Positions 57,001-64,000 of a stretch of 64,000 nt of DNA are shown here, in pieces. Source of the stretch: Salinicoccus kekensis (lineage in GTDB: Bacteria > Bacillota > Bacilli > Staphylococcales > Salinicoccaceae); NCBI RefSeq assembly GCF_900220995.1, contig NZ_OBQF01000007.1, positions 85,215-149,214 of the forward strand, in the 5' to 3' direction. The notes under the pieces were generated by a model. That model saw nothing but the letters and a program-made list of their open reading frames with translations. It searched no databases and had not been told where the DNA came from. The position numbers and the translations under genes were made by a program. How positions within the stretch are numbered: position 1 is the first letter of the stretch; the number at the start of each line of letters is the position of its first letter.

Positions 57001-57526
57001 AATACAGGCTTTTGATGATTTCCACCAGGCCGCTGTTGTTCTTATCCGAAGATGTCATGAACGTCAGATCCGTGAAGACATCCGTCCCCTCCGCATAATA
57101 GTCCTCAAGCACCCGGTCTATGACGCCATCCAGCCTGATCTGGCCTTCTATATCCGACAGCGTCCGCATATCCGGCGAAATGCCGATGACGTTGTAGTGC
57201 ATCCGTATGAGGTAGAGGCAGAAGCTGTGGAGCGTCGAGATATGCGCCCCGTTCAGCTTCAGTATCTCCTCGTTCAGCCTCGGGTCCCCCGTCTCCGCAT
57301 GCTTTTTGCGCAGTTCCTTTTCAATCTTTTCCTTCATGTCCCTTGCACTCATGTTCGTGAAGGTGGAGACGAGCAGTTCATCCACAGAATACCTGCCGCC
57401 CACGATGTTCTGTATGATCCGCTCGACGAGCACGGTCGTCTTTCCGCTGCCTGCTGCGGCAGAAATCAGTATGTCCGAGCCCGTGTAATGGATCGCTTCA
57501 TATTGTTCATCCGTCCAGGTCACCAT
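54074..57526 (-). CDS. addA: Helicase-nuclease subunit AddA (RexA)
   Basis: A 1150-residue UvrD-like helicase with a C-terminal nuclease. Walker A is AAAGSGKTTVLVERI (about residues 25-39), motif II is IMIDEYQDINRVQ, and motif VI is MRLIYVAMTRAVEQL. The RecB-family nuclease signature near the C-terminus is YTIIDYKTDW (about residue 1095), preceded by GIMDCLLEID. With AddB it processes double-strand ends to Chi for RecA loading. The ATG at 57526 follows GGGAGGTG and lies 20 bases inside addB. Homology begins at MVTWTDEQYEAI, so upstream in-frame starts are not used. Confidence 0.96.
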   Translation of the reverse strand: MVTWTDEQYEAIHYTGSDILISAAAGSGKTTVLVERIIQNIVGGRYSVDELLVSTFTNMSARDMKEKIEKELRKKHAETGDPRLNEEILKLNGAHISTLHSFCLYLIRMHYNVIGISPDMRTLSDIEGQIRLDGVIDRVLEDYYAEGTDVFTDLTFMTSSDKNNSGLVEIIKSLYFTAVASPDPLRFLESRIDQYEDVSHLEAIVDAYNEIIRHKLIALETSLQELHKAYHAIYHEDIKETQKRDAFDALADLMRAVERAVEANLRGEAVNLPPFSLKDGRTAFFKKIADPYEKKHLTDTQNKVKQSYSELLSLPAYTVGDAVDELSPMNEMNNTLIRIAIDVLQGFRHQKNLRNEMDFSDYEHYALAILNANDHEVAEIYREQFKEIMIDEYQDINRVQEAIISLIKSGDEKDGNLFMVGDVKQSIYKFRQADPSLFIEKANRFRKPGSGKIINLNHNFRSRGEVLDLTNSLFERIMDETVGEIEYDDTQKLVQGNYLDAPEIRQELHVIEEADEIEGNAEIRHIIDVIKEKVSRGADYRDIVILTRNTTDNEDYRKMLSEAGLPVYVNNRTGYLDTLEVRSLLSILSIIDNPLQDDHFTGTMRLPQFDFSEEDIAKIRAGSEAVYMYEAAREYEAEDDLKKRLDGFFTVLDELRTQERYLSVPELIDEIYYQFNLLEYFSGLPGGQNRRANLNGLVEKAMEFEEMSHISLYQFITTITRMIADGQDFGEENTVSPDDDILRVMTIHASKGLEFDHVIYAGIHRNLNFRDLHARVIVHADYGIGFKRFNSRDNTILPSIHSIVMQEYIKKETISEEMRLIYVAMTRAVEQLTIPVVFKKEQKEKYLYNGGMVLADYRLNINSVQELIFPVLKYLIDAEYDFLELIDVEIEDAAEEEKMYHLSPETLLNVDAGRGDGLYDKFSHRYHSPGLTDLVHKESVTEIKRKNSTHPDDAKIVRHTRKVNLREPEFLNRGVEAPIFGTVMHEVMMHLMNDWPKLSALGAGESEAYIDRLISTIRERETFLTDVHVYRIKDNISRFFNDPVMMELLENQKQIHTEIPFIMNQQAIGYSEHEDQIVQGIMDCLLEIDGHYTIIDYKTDWVPPGADKRELAERYKTQMDIYRRSAEKALGREVEVYLYFFLYGAIKVED

Positions 57527-60500
57527 CAGATGCCACCTCCCTTTCAAACGCTTCAATTTCCGATTCATCCACTTTGTTCTCCCGCATCTCCCGGGCATTC
57601 ATCAAATAGTCCACCCGACAGGCGAATTTGAAATCACAGAAGCTGCAAGGCAGCACATCCCCCGTCGACATCGGGTTGACTTCGTTCGCCCCTGAATAAA
57701 TTTCATCCGTCACTTTTTTATACATCTCGATCACGTAGTCCGCATAATGGCGGAAAAGTCCCGGGCTGAAATACCGGCCCTTCGTCATGCCGTTGATCTT
57801 GCCTTTGGCACTCACCGTGATCGGATAGAATTCGCTGTAGTCCTTATACTCCTCCATCGAGGACAGGAGCCCGGTCAGGCCGATCGAGGACTCGTCCATA
57901 TATTCATCGTACTCGGGATGTTCATTGATGAAGGCGCCGTCGGGCTTGAGCTGTTTATTCTGCTCCTTCAGTATTTCGGCGGGTTCCGTCTCCGCCTTCA
58001 AATTGAGCACTGGGTCTTTCACCGGGAAGAAGAGCATGCTGTTCGGCCGCACTTCGCCTTCGAACAGACCGGTGCCGTTCGTTGTCAACACATGCATGTA
58101 GGTGATCATCTGCAGCTCGAGGCCGTTCAGTATCCCTGCACGCGAAATCTTCCTCGTGCTCGATTTGTAGTCGATCAGGTTGACATAGGAATTGCCGCCG
58201 CTTTCATATACATCGATGCGGTCGATCTTACCCCTCAAGGAAATCTTCCTGCCTGCATCACTTTCAAGGATGACTTCGCCGAGGGAATCGCGTGATTTGC
58301 CGAACCCGAGTTCGACATGTGCAATTTTGTACTCGCCGAGGCGCTCGATGTCCCGCATGAAATAGATCAGCCGGGTCAGCGCATCCTTCGCCCTCCGCTT
58401 CAGCGAAGCGTTGTAATATGAATCATTGAAGATGCCGTGCTGTATCGCTTGAGCTTCCTCGTCGATCGCCGTTTCCGTGACTTTTTCGATGTGCGCTTCC
58501 TCATGCTGGAATGTGAAATCCAGCTTGCGCGTCACATTTTCAAGCACATGGTGATAGAGGTTACCGAGGTCGAGCGGCGCCACCTTGTAAGGCTGCCTGA
58601 CGTTCAGCTTGAGGCCGTAATTTGCAAAGTGCTGGAACTGGCAGCGGTTGAATGACTCGAACCTCGAGACGCTGGCATGCATCGATTCGCCGTAAAGCGC
58701 TTCGGCGGTGTCCGGTGTGACGGGTGTTGCGCGGTTGTCATCGGTGAGGCTCAAGTTCAGCCTCCTGTACATGCCGGTCGTATCATGGCTTTTGATGATC
58801 TGGTACAGCCGGATCCATGTCGCATACTCCGGATAGCGCGCGAGCTCACTGATCGGGGCATTGTGTATGCCGAGCAGCTCCCTGAGCTTCAGGTGGATCA
58901 GCGCCTCCATGCTGCGTGCCGACGACACCAGTTTTTCAGGCTCGAACTTCCCATACAGGGACGTCCGGCGGTACACGAGATCCCTCTGATAGTCATGCTC
59001 CGGTATGATCTCCTCGACGAACGGGCTGATCTTCGTCGGCTCCCCGCCCTGCAGCGTGTTGGAAAAGCTGATGTGGAGCCCCTCACTTGCCCGGGTCGCC
59101 CCGTGGTAGAAGACGAACCGCTCATCCTGTGCGAGCACTTTGGCACTCGGCGAAAGGATGATGTCATGAGCTTCGAAGAGTTCTTTTTCCTCTTCCCTGA
59201 TGAGCGCGTTGCTCCGCGTCTCTTTCGGCATCACATTACGGTTCATGCCGATGATGAATACATGCTTCTTGTTTTCGACTTTGGCGAGATCCAGATTGCC
59301 TATGATGACCTGGTCGATCGTCGACGGGAGCAGGCTGAATTCCGCATTCAAAAGGCCGTCCTTGAACGTTTCATGGAAAATTTCAAATGAGACGGGCTCC
59401 TCCCTGAAGACGATGTATGCATCATCCAGCATCTTCACGAAATGGTTGAATGCCTGCTCCGTCTCATCACGCTTCACGATGTCGCCGGTCTCCTCAAGTG
59501 CGTGGATTTCCGCTTCGACCTTCTCCATGATGCCCTCTTCAGCGAGGAACTCATGGATGATCGTAATGTACTGGAGGACGTTCTCCGCTTCGTCGAACCG
59601 GTCGAACAGGCGGGACAGGCGGCCCAGCACATCATTTTTGAAGGTCAGGAGGTCCGCCACTTCATCGCTCACATCAATTTCCCTGATCTCACCTTCGCCG
59701 TCCCTGAATCTCCTCACCGTGAAAAGCTCGTCCTTGAAAAGTGCGCTTCTTGTCAGTCCGCGTTCAAGTGCGAAGTTTTCAAACTGGAAGATGAAGTCCC
59801 GCTCTTCTGGTCCTGTCATGTATTCCGCCTTCAGCACATCCATCAGGGCGGTGAATTCGAACCTGCGCATGTAGCATTCCAGCACCGAAATGATGAACTG
59901 GACGAACGGGTGGGAGTGCATCGGCACCTTCTGGTCCACATGATAGGAGATGTCGAACCGCCGGAATATCGATTCGATATGGCGGATGTAGGCCTCATCG
60001 CGGTAAAGTATCCCGATCTCCCTGTAATGGATGCCGTCTGCTGTCAGCCGCTCGATCTCACGTGCGACATTCGTGACCTCATCGATGATGTTCGGCGACT
60101 CCGTGATCGAGATGCCATCATAGAGGGTCATGGGTTTTCCTTTTGAAAAATATTCCTCAAGCTGGATCAGCCCCATTTTGCCGGAACGCCTGAACTCATC
60201 TTCGAAATGGACGATGTTGACCGCGCTGCCGAGCAGCTCCTGGAGCCGTGTGATGCTCGCGTCCGTCTTTCTGAAGAGGGTTTTATTCTCACCCTTATGG
60301 GTGAGCAGTATATTGACCGTCTTCACCCGCTTCGCGAGGGCCGCAATCAGCTGGAACTCGCTTTCCGTGAAGTTGTGGAAACCGTCGATGTAGATCACGG
60401 CGTCTTTCAGCACTTTGATGTCGGGGTTCATATCCAGTGCCGTCATGAATGTATTGATGATGTTCAGGTCTTCTATATTGAGCTCGCCGATGAGCTCGAG

Positions 60501-60998
60501 CCAGTTCTGATAAATCCGCGTCAGGTCGTAAAGCTTGTCCTGGTAGCGTTCCTTTTCGGATCTGACGCTGCCGATGTCGTCGACCGACACCTGGTATGTC
60601 CTGAATTCCTTCAGCATATCGAGCACTTTTTTGGAGAATCTGATGTACTGGCTCGAATCCTGATAATATTTGAAGCTCTCCTTCATATCATCCATCAGCT
60701 TATGCAGGAGCATCACCTGGCCGCTTTCACTCAGCGTCTCGCGGCTGTTTCCGCCGATCTCATTGAATATATGCCAGATGAACCTCTGGAAACTGAACAC
60801 GCCGGCCCGGAGGCTGCCGGTGAGGTTTTCATTCCTGCCGGCAGTGAGTATGCGTTCATACTGCAGTGTGTTCTGGGTCGGTGTGATGATGTAGATGCTC
60901 GAGCCGAGCGGCTCATCCAGCGTGATCGCCTCGATTTCCTTAAACATCTGGTCCGTCTTACCCGTACCGCTGACGCCCGTCCAAATATTGACTCTCAT
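57507..60998 (-). CDS. addB: Helicase-nuclease subunit AddB (RexB)
   Basis: A 1163-residue subunit. A Walker A (GVSGTGKTDQMF) lies at the N-terminus, followed by a degenerate helicase core. Near the C-terminus the RecB-type nuclease motif is NLIDYKSSTRK (about residue 945). The Fe-S cluster cysteines are CQFQHFANYGL upstream (about residue 780) and PCSFCDFKFACRVD at about residues 1115-1128, the AddB cluster arrangement. AddB recognises Chi in the AddAB complex. The ATG at 60998 follows AAAGGAG. It is the first gene of the addB-addA-DUF418 operon. Confidence 0.96.
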   Translation of the reverse strand: MRVNIWTGVSGTGKTDQMFKEIEAITLDEPLGSSIYIITPTQNTLQYERILTAGRNENLTGSLRAGVFSFQRFIWHIFNEIGGNSRETLSESGQVMLLHKLMDDMKESFKYYQDSSQYIRFSKKVLDMLKEFRTYQVSVDDIGSVRSEKERYQDKLYDLTRIYQNWLELIGELNIEDLNIINTFMTALDMNPDIKVLKDAVIYIDGFHNFTESEFQLIAALAKRVKTVNILLTHKGENKTLFRKTDASITRLQELLGSAVNIVHFEDEFRRSGKMGLIQLEEYFSKGKPMTLYDGISITESPNIIDEVTNVAREIERLTADGIHYREIGILYRDEAYIRHIESIFRRFDISYHVDQKVPMHSHPFVQFIISVLECYMRRFEFTALMDVLKAEYMTGPEERDFIFQFENFALERGLTRSALFKDELFTVRRFRDGEGEIREIDVSDEVADLLTFKNDVLGRLSRLFDRFDEAENVLQYITIIHEFLAEEGIMEKVEAEIHALEETGDIVKRDETEQAFNHFVKMLDDAYIVFREEPVSFEIFHETFKDGLLNAEFSLLPSTIDQVIIGNLDLAKVENKKHVFIIGMNRNVMPKETRSNALIREEEKELFEAHDIILSPSAKVLAQDERFVFYHGATRASEGLHISFSNTLQGGEPTKISPFVEEIIPEHDYQRDLVYRRTSLYGKFEPEKLVSSARSMEALIHLKLRELLGIHNAPISELARYPEYATWIRLYQIIKSHDTTGMYRRLNLSLTDDNRATPVTPDTAEALYGESMHASVSRFESFNRCQFQHFANYGLKLNVRQPYKVAPLDLGNLYHHVLENVTRKLDFTFQHEEAHIEKVTETAIDEEAQAIQHGIFNDSYYNASLKRRAKDALTRLIYFMRDIERLGEYKIAHVELGFGKSRDSLGEVILESDAGRKISLRGKIDRIDVYESGGNSYVNLIDYKSSTRKISRAGILNGLELQMITYMHVLTTNGTGLFEGEVRPNSMLFFPVKDPVLNLKAETEPAEILKEQNKQLKPDGAFINEHPEYDEYMDESSIGLTGLLSSMEEYKDYSEFYPITVSAKGKINGMTKGRYFSPGLFRHYADYVIEMYKKVTDEIYSGANEVNPMSTGDVLPCSFCDFKFACRVDYLMNAREMRENKVDESEIEAFEREVASDGDLDG

Positions 60999-61020
60999 GG
61001 TCCCACTCCTTTATAAGTAA

Positions 61021-61050
61021 ATAAAAGACACCCTGAAAAAAGGTGTCTTC
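61021..61050 (-). terminator. Probable terminator of spsB
   Basis: Stem AAGACACC/GGTGTCTT with a 9-base A-rich loop; on the minus strand it is followed by TTATTTAC, a modest U tract. Confidence 0.7.
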
Positions 61051-61056
61051 ATATGG

Positions 61057-61587
61057 TTAAAAATTGACTGTGATCTCGTTCAGCGGCCAGAACCTGAGCT
61101 GGACTTCACCGACGATGCTGTCTTCATGGATCAGCCCGAAGTCGCGTCCGTCCCTTGAAACCGGACGGTTGTCACCGAGCACAAGATAGTGGTCTTCCGG
61201 GATCACATCCCCCTCCACCCCGAGGTCACTCAGTGTGAAGTTGTCCATGTACGATTCCCCGGTGTGTACCACGTAATCCTCTTCTAGCGGCTCCCCGTTG
61301 ACATAGACCTGCTGATCCCGCATCTCGACCTCATCACCCGGCGTGCCGATGACACGCTTCACATACGCCGGACCCATATCCGAATCGAATACGACGACTT
61401 CCGGGTATTCATAATCGGTGAAGTTATCCATGAATTTATTGACGACGACGCGGTCGCCGTCCTGCAGCGTCGGATCCATGCTGAGTCCGTCGACCGTATA
61501 GGTGACGAAGAAGAAGGTCCTGATCACCACGATTAAAATTATGGCGATCGCAATCGCCATCACCCATTCCAGAATTTCTTTTTTCAC
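61057..61587 (-). CDS. spsB: Signal peptidase I
   Basis: A 176-residue type I signal peptidase with one N-terminal membrane helix (residues about 8-28). The catalytic serine is in VDGLSMDPTL (about residue 36) and the lysine in AYVKRVIGTPGDEV (about residue 78); GDNRPVSRDGRDFGLI is the conserved box E. It cleaves exported preproteins at the outer membrane face. The start is GTG after GAGGTG. In S. aureus the inactive paralogue spsA precedes spsB; here the TVP38-family gene lies directly upstream and no spsA is present. Confidence 0.95.
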   Translation of the reverse strand: MKKEILEWVMAIAIAIILIVVIRTFFFVTYTVDGLSMDPTLQDGDRVVVNKFMDNFTDYEYPEVVVFDSDMGPAYVKRVIGTPGDEVEMRDQQVYVNGEPLEEDYVVHTGESYMDNFTLSDLGVEGDVIPEDHYLVLGDNRPVSRDGRDFGLIHEDSIVGEVQLRFWPLNEITVNF

Positions 61588-61599
61588 TGGGATGCACCT

Positions 61600-62199
61600 C
61601 TATTTTTTCAATTTCTTATTCAAATAACGCTGATACCATTTCGAGAAAAAGTATAATAACGCCAATAACAAAAGCGAGACGACAAGGCGCACCGGCGAAT
61701 TGAAGAATTCCGTGATGTCATAGCCGACCAGCGCCATCGAGCCGATCATGATCAGTTTGGCGGCGACCAGTATCAGCAGATACACTTCACTCCTCATATT
61801 GGACAGGGCCGCAATCACGTTCACGACGGATGTCGGGGTGAAGGGCAGCGCCAGCATGATGAAGGCGAATGTGAACCCGCGTTCATCAACGAAGCGGAGC
61901 AGCCTTTCAAGGTTCTCCCTTTTGTGGATATACCGCTGGGCCGCATTCCGGAACAGGAATCTGACGGTCAGGAAGACAAGGAAACTGCCTATCACAGTTG
62001 CCGAATAGCTCATTGTGAAGCCGACGAGGAAGCCGTAGGAATTGATGTTTAAAATGACGATGGCAAACAGCGGCAATACCGGAAGGAAAGCTTCCAATAT
62101 GACCAGGAGAAAACCCGCCAATATGCCGAATTGCTCGAACTGTTCGAAGATGGACTGTATGCCTTCCTCGGTTGTGAATAACTCTATCAGACGCTCCAA
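61600..62199 (-). CDS. TVP38/TMEM64 family membrane protein
   Basis: A 199-residue membrane protein with a VTT (DedA-like) domain: FLLVILEAFLPVLPLFAIVI with its re-entrant prolines, and the second signature FIMLALPFTPTSVVNVIAALSNM (about residues 115-137). DedA/VTT proteins act in phospholipid or undecaprenyl phosphate scrambling in some species. It starts with TTG and a weak ribosome site, and lies 12 bases upstream of spsB, so the two are co-transcribed. The specific lipid is unknown. Confidence 0.86.
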   Translation of the reverse strand: MERLIELFTTEEGIQSIFEQFEQFGILAGFLLVILEAFLPVLPLFAIVILNINSYGFLVGFTMSYSATVIGSFLVFLTVRFLFRNAAQRYIHKRENLERLLRFVDERGFTFAFIMLALPFTPTSVVNVIAALSNMRSEVYLLILVAAKLIMIGSMALVGYDITEFFNSPVRLVVSLLLLALLYFFSKWYQRYLNKKLKK

Positions 62200-62225
62200 T
62201 GAAATGACCCCGCAAAAAAGATTAT

Positions 62226-62250
62226 AGGCTATATTGCAATAATATAGCCT
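62226..62250. terminator. Probable terminator of pgi
   Basis: Perfect 10-bp stem AGGCTATATT/AATATAGCCT with a 5-base loop, 30 bases after the pgi stop. On the minus strand the U tract is delayed (ATAATCTTTTTT), so termination may be incomplete. Confidence 0.6.
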
Positions 62251-62280
62251 ATTCCAAGATTACATTTAATTATATAATTT

Positions 62281-63609
62281 TTAGCGGAGTCTGTCATTCA
62301 ATTCCTTCTGTAATGCTTCGAATCCGGGTTTGCCGAGCAGTGCGAACATGTTCTTCTTGTAGGCCTCGACACCGGGCTGGTCGAAGGGGTTGACCCCGAG
62401 CAGGTAACCGCTCATCGCACAGGCAAGTTCAAAGAAGTACACAAGGCTGCCGAATGTCCGCGCCGAGAAATCCGGGACGGTGATGAGTATATTCGGCACG
62501 CCGCCATCCACATGGGCGAGCATCGTGCCTTCGACCGCTTTTTTATTGACGGCATCAACCGTCATGCCGGAAAGATAATTCAGGCCGTCGAGATCTTCTT
62601 TATCCGATTCGATTGTGATGTCGCTCATCGGCGCCTCGACATTGATCACCGTCTCGAAAAGGCCGCGCCGGCCGTCCTGGATGTACTGGCCCAGTGAATG
62701 GAGGTCGGTCGTGAAATTCGCACTGTGCGGCAGGATGCCTTTATTGTCCTTCCCTTCGCTTTCACCGAACAGCTGCTTCCACCATTCGGCAAAGTACTTC
62801 AGGCGCTCGTCATAATTCGCAAAAAGCTCCGTGTGATACCCTTTTTTGTACAGGATGTTCCTGATTGCGGCGTACTGGTAGGCCGGGTTACGGGAAGTGT
62901 CTTTATATGAAAGTTCCTTTTTTGCATTTTGTGCGCCTTCCATCACCGCATCGATGTCGATGCCGGAAGCGGCCATCGGCAGAAGTCCCACCGCGGTTAG
63001 GACAGAATACCTGCCGCCGATGTCGTCCGGCACCGTGAACGTCGCATAGCCTTCCGCATCCGCGAGCTGCTTCAATGCACCTTTGCTGCGGTCGGTCGTG
63101 ACGTATATCCGGTCCCTTACATCGTCGTACTTCTCTTCCAGCAGCTGCTTGAAGATGCGGAATGCGATTGCCGGCTCCGTCGTCGTCCCGGATTTGCTGA
63201 TGACGTTGATGGAGAAATCCTTGTCCGCGAGATGGGTTTTAAGTTCATTCATATAATGTGCAGAGAGGTGATGTCCTGCGAAGATCACTTCCGTCCCTTC
63301 TTTTTCGAAAGTCGGGTTCAGCATTTCGAGGGCCGCCTTCGCACCAAGGTAGGAGCCGCCGATGCCGATCACGACCAGCACATCCGAGTGGCCGTTGATC
63401 GCCCGTGCCGCTTCTTTGATCCTTTCGAACTCATCCCTGTCATAAGTTTCCGGCAGGTCCGTCCAGCCGAGGAATTCGCTGCCGGCCCCCGTCCCGTTCA
63501 CGATTGCTTCGTGCGCCGCTTCTATGTATGGCTCAAGCATGCCGATTTCATGATCGCCCGCAAAATTCCGGGTATGCTCAAGATCCAGCCGAATAAAATT
63601 CTCAGTCAT
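62281..63609 (-). CDS. pgi: Glucose-6-phosphate isomerase
   Basis: A 442-residue glycolytic isomerase of the compact bacterial type. [17 protein letters not shown] (about residues 82-98) is the phosphate-binding loop, [16 protein letters not shown] (about residues 137-152) is the SIS-domain signature, and [23 protein letters not shown] is the C-terminal signature. The ATG at 63609 is preferred to an in-frame TTG one codon earlier. It is a single-gene unit at the right end of the minus-strand block; in S. aureus argGH follow at this side. Confidence 0.97.
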   Translation of the reverse strand: MTENFIRLDLEHTRNFAGDHEIGMLEPYIEAAHEAIVNGTGAGSEFLGWTDLPETYDRDEFERIKEAARAINGHSDVLVVIGIGGSYLGAKAALEMLNPTFEKEGTEVIFAGHHLSAHYMNELKTHLADKDFSINVISKSGTTTEPAIAFRIFKQLLEEKYDDVRDRIYVTTDRSKGALKQLADAEGYATFTVPDDIGGRYSVLTAVGLLPMAASGIDIDAVMEGAQNAKKELSYKDTSRNPAYQYAAIRNILYKKGYHTELFANYDERLKYFAEWWKQLFGESEGKDNKGILPHSANFTTDLHSLGQYIQDGRRGLFETVINVEAPMSDITIESDKEDLDGLNYLSGMTVDAVNKKAVEGTMLAHVDGGVPNILITVPDFSARTFGSLVYFFELACAMSGYLLGVNPFDQPGVEAYKKNMFALLGKPGFEALQKELNDRLR

Positions 63610-63708
63610 CAAACCATCCCTTTATAAATGTCTTTTAATTAATTGTAGAAATGTACAGACAGGAAATCAACTGATATCCCTTTGTGCCGGTGCGGGGCGG
63701 CGGTGGAG

Positions 63709-63905
63709 TTATGGTGCGATGCGCCCTGGTGTGACATAAGTCGGTAGTGAGGCGGGAAGTTATGTCACAAAACGCCTTCCTGTGACATAAGTCGGTGGTG
63801 AGGAGCGAAGTTATGTCACAAAACACCCTCCCGTGACATAAGTCGGTAGTGAGGCGGGAAGTTATGTCATAAAACGTCTTCCTGTGACATAAGTCGGATG
63901 TGAGG
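63709..63905. repeat. Array G: 51-bp tandem dyad array upstream of pgi
   Basis: TGACAT recurs at 63732, 63783, 63834 and 63885, exactly 51 bp apart. Each unit has arms TGTGACATAA and TTATGTCACA, a 20-base inner spacer (GTCGGTAGTGAGGCGGGAAG) and an 11-base outer spacer. A degenerate arm near 63709 precedes it. The architecture equals that of array E though the sequence is unrelated. The neighbour on the right lies outside the window, so the junction type is not known. Confidence 0.92.
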
Positions 63906-63976
63906 AAGTCAAGTCCATAATCCTGTGTAATAAGGATTAAAGTACAGATATGTAGTTACTCAGTATGTGGGGTTTC

Positions 63977-64000
63977 CCGCCCCAGCCATGGCTGGGGCGG
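63977..64000. other. 24-bp perfect palindrome at the right edge
   Basis: CCGCCCCAGCCA and its complement form a perfect self-complementary block centred between 63988 and 63989, ending exactly at the window edge. It could be the stem of a terminator belonging to the next gene; no T run is visible on this side. Confidence 0.6.

Noticed and set aside
63732..63905. Array G as a cluster of Crp/Fnr sites, because the arms contain TGTGA and TCACA
   Set aside because: The half-sites are 20 bp apart inside units or face the wrong way between units (TCACA-N11-TGTGA); spacing does not fit Crp/Fnr binding.

Overview
The window looks like a piece of chromosome from a member of the Staphylococcaceae with fairly high GC for that family; a Salinicoccus-like halotolerant coccus is the best guess. 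The basis is gene content and order. Reading from right to left, pgi, spsB, addB-addA, a fumarylacetoacetate-hydrolase-family gene, cdr, sufT, clpB, the fabH-fabF pair, opp genes, trpS, spxA, mecA, coiA, pepF, the small RNA RsaE, spxH, a truncated haemoglobin, yjbK, relQ, nadK, mgtE, fabI and yjcG/yjcH recall the arrangement known from Staphylococcus aureus and Bacillus. Base composition and codon use are nonetheless GC-rich. I saw no rRNA, tRNA, prophage, insertion sequence or CRISPR array. Almost everything is core genome.

Layout. 1-2.6 kb: minus-strand gluconate 2-dehydrogenase subunits (the flavoprotein runs off the left edge) and a lone M23/SH3b lysin-like gene. 2.7-5.8 kb: an apparently self-regulated TetR-ABC exporter operon. 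5.9-8.5 kb: AI-2E family transporter, esterase YjcH and YjcG. 8.9-12.7 kb: fabI under a FapR site, then relQ-nadK-mgtE. 12.9-15.5 kb: yjbK, truncated globin, spxH and a cysteine-free Crp/Fnr regulator. 16-19.6 kb: a ba3-type cytochrome oxidase operon (subunits IIa, II, I, Sco1 and a membrane protein) preceded by a perfect Crp/Fnr-type box at the geometry of a class II activator site. 19.7-24 kb: rsaE, pepF, coiA, mecA, spxA. 24.3-34.8 kb: trpS, fabHF under a FapR site, and oppDFBC plus oppA with its own promoter. 35.3-41.4 kb: yjzD and the glycerol regulon glpP, glpF, glpK, glpD with a GlpP-type leader terminator, then a ferredoxin-NADP reductase. 41.7-49.6 kb: clpB under CtsR, uppP, pcp, sufT, a HAD phosphatase, a DegV protein and CoA-disulfide reductase. 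50-63.6 kb: a membrane-anchored amylase-like protein without catalytic residues, YisL, a FAH-family enzyme, a DUF418-like membrane protein, addA/addB, signal peptidase I, a TVP38-family protein and pgi.

The most unusual content is not coding. Six of the seven convergent gene junctions carry a tandem array of inverted-repeat units. Four arrays (A-D) have an exact 41-bp period and two (E, F) an exact 51-bp period. A seventh array (G), also 51 bp, lies beyond pgi at the right edge. The 51-bp families share architecture but not sequence, and in the best 41-bp array the arms change together. No array occurs in a divergent or operon-internal gap. This looks like a dedicated class of gene-end element, possibly analogous to enterobacterial BIME/REP or staphylococcal STAR elements.

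Regulation visible in the sequence ties the genes together: FapR boxes on fabI and fabH, CtsR on clpB, cre-like sites at opp, a GlpP leader on glpFK, a Crp/Fnr box on the oxidase operon, and the sRNA RsaE, whose C-rich motifs could pair with G-rich ribosome-binding sites such as that of oppA.
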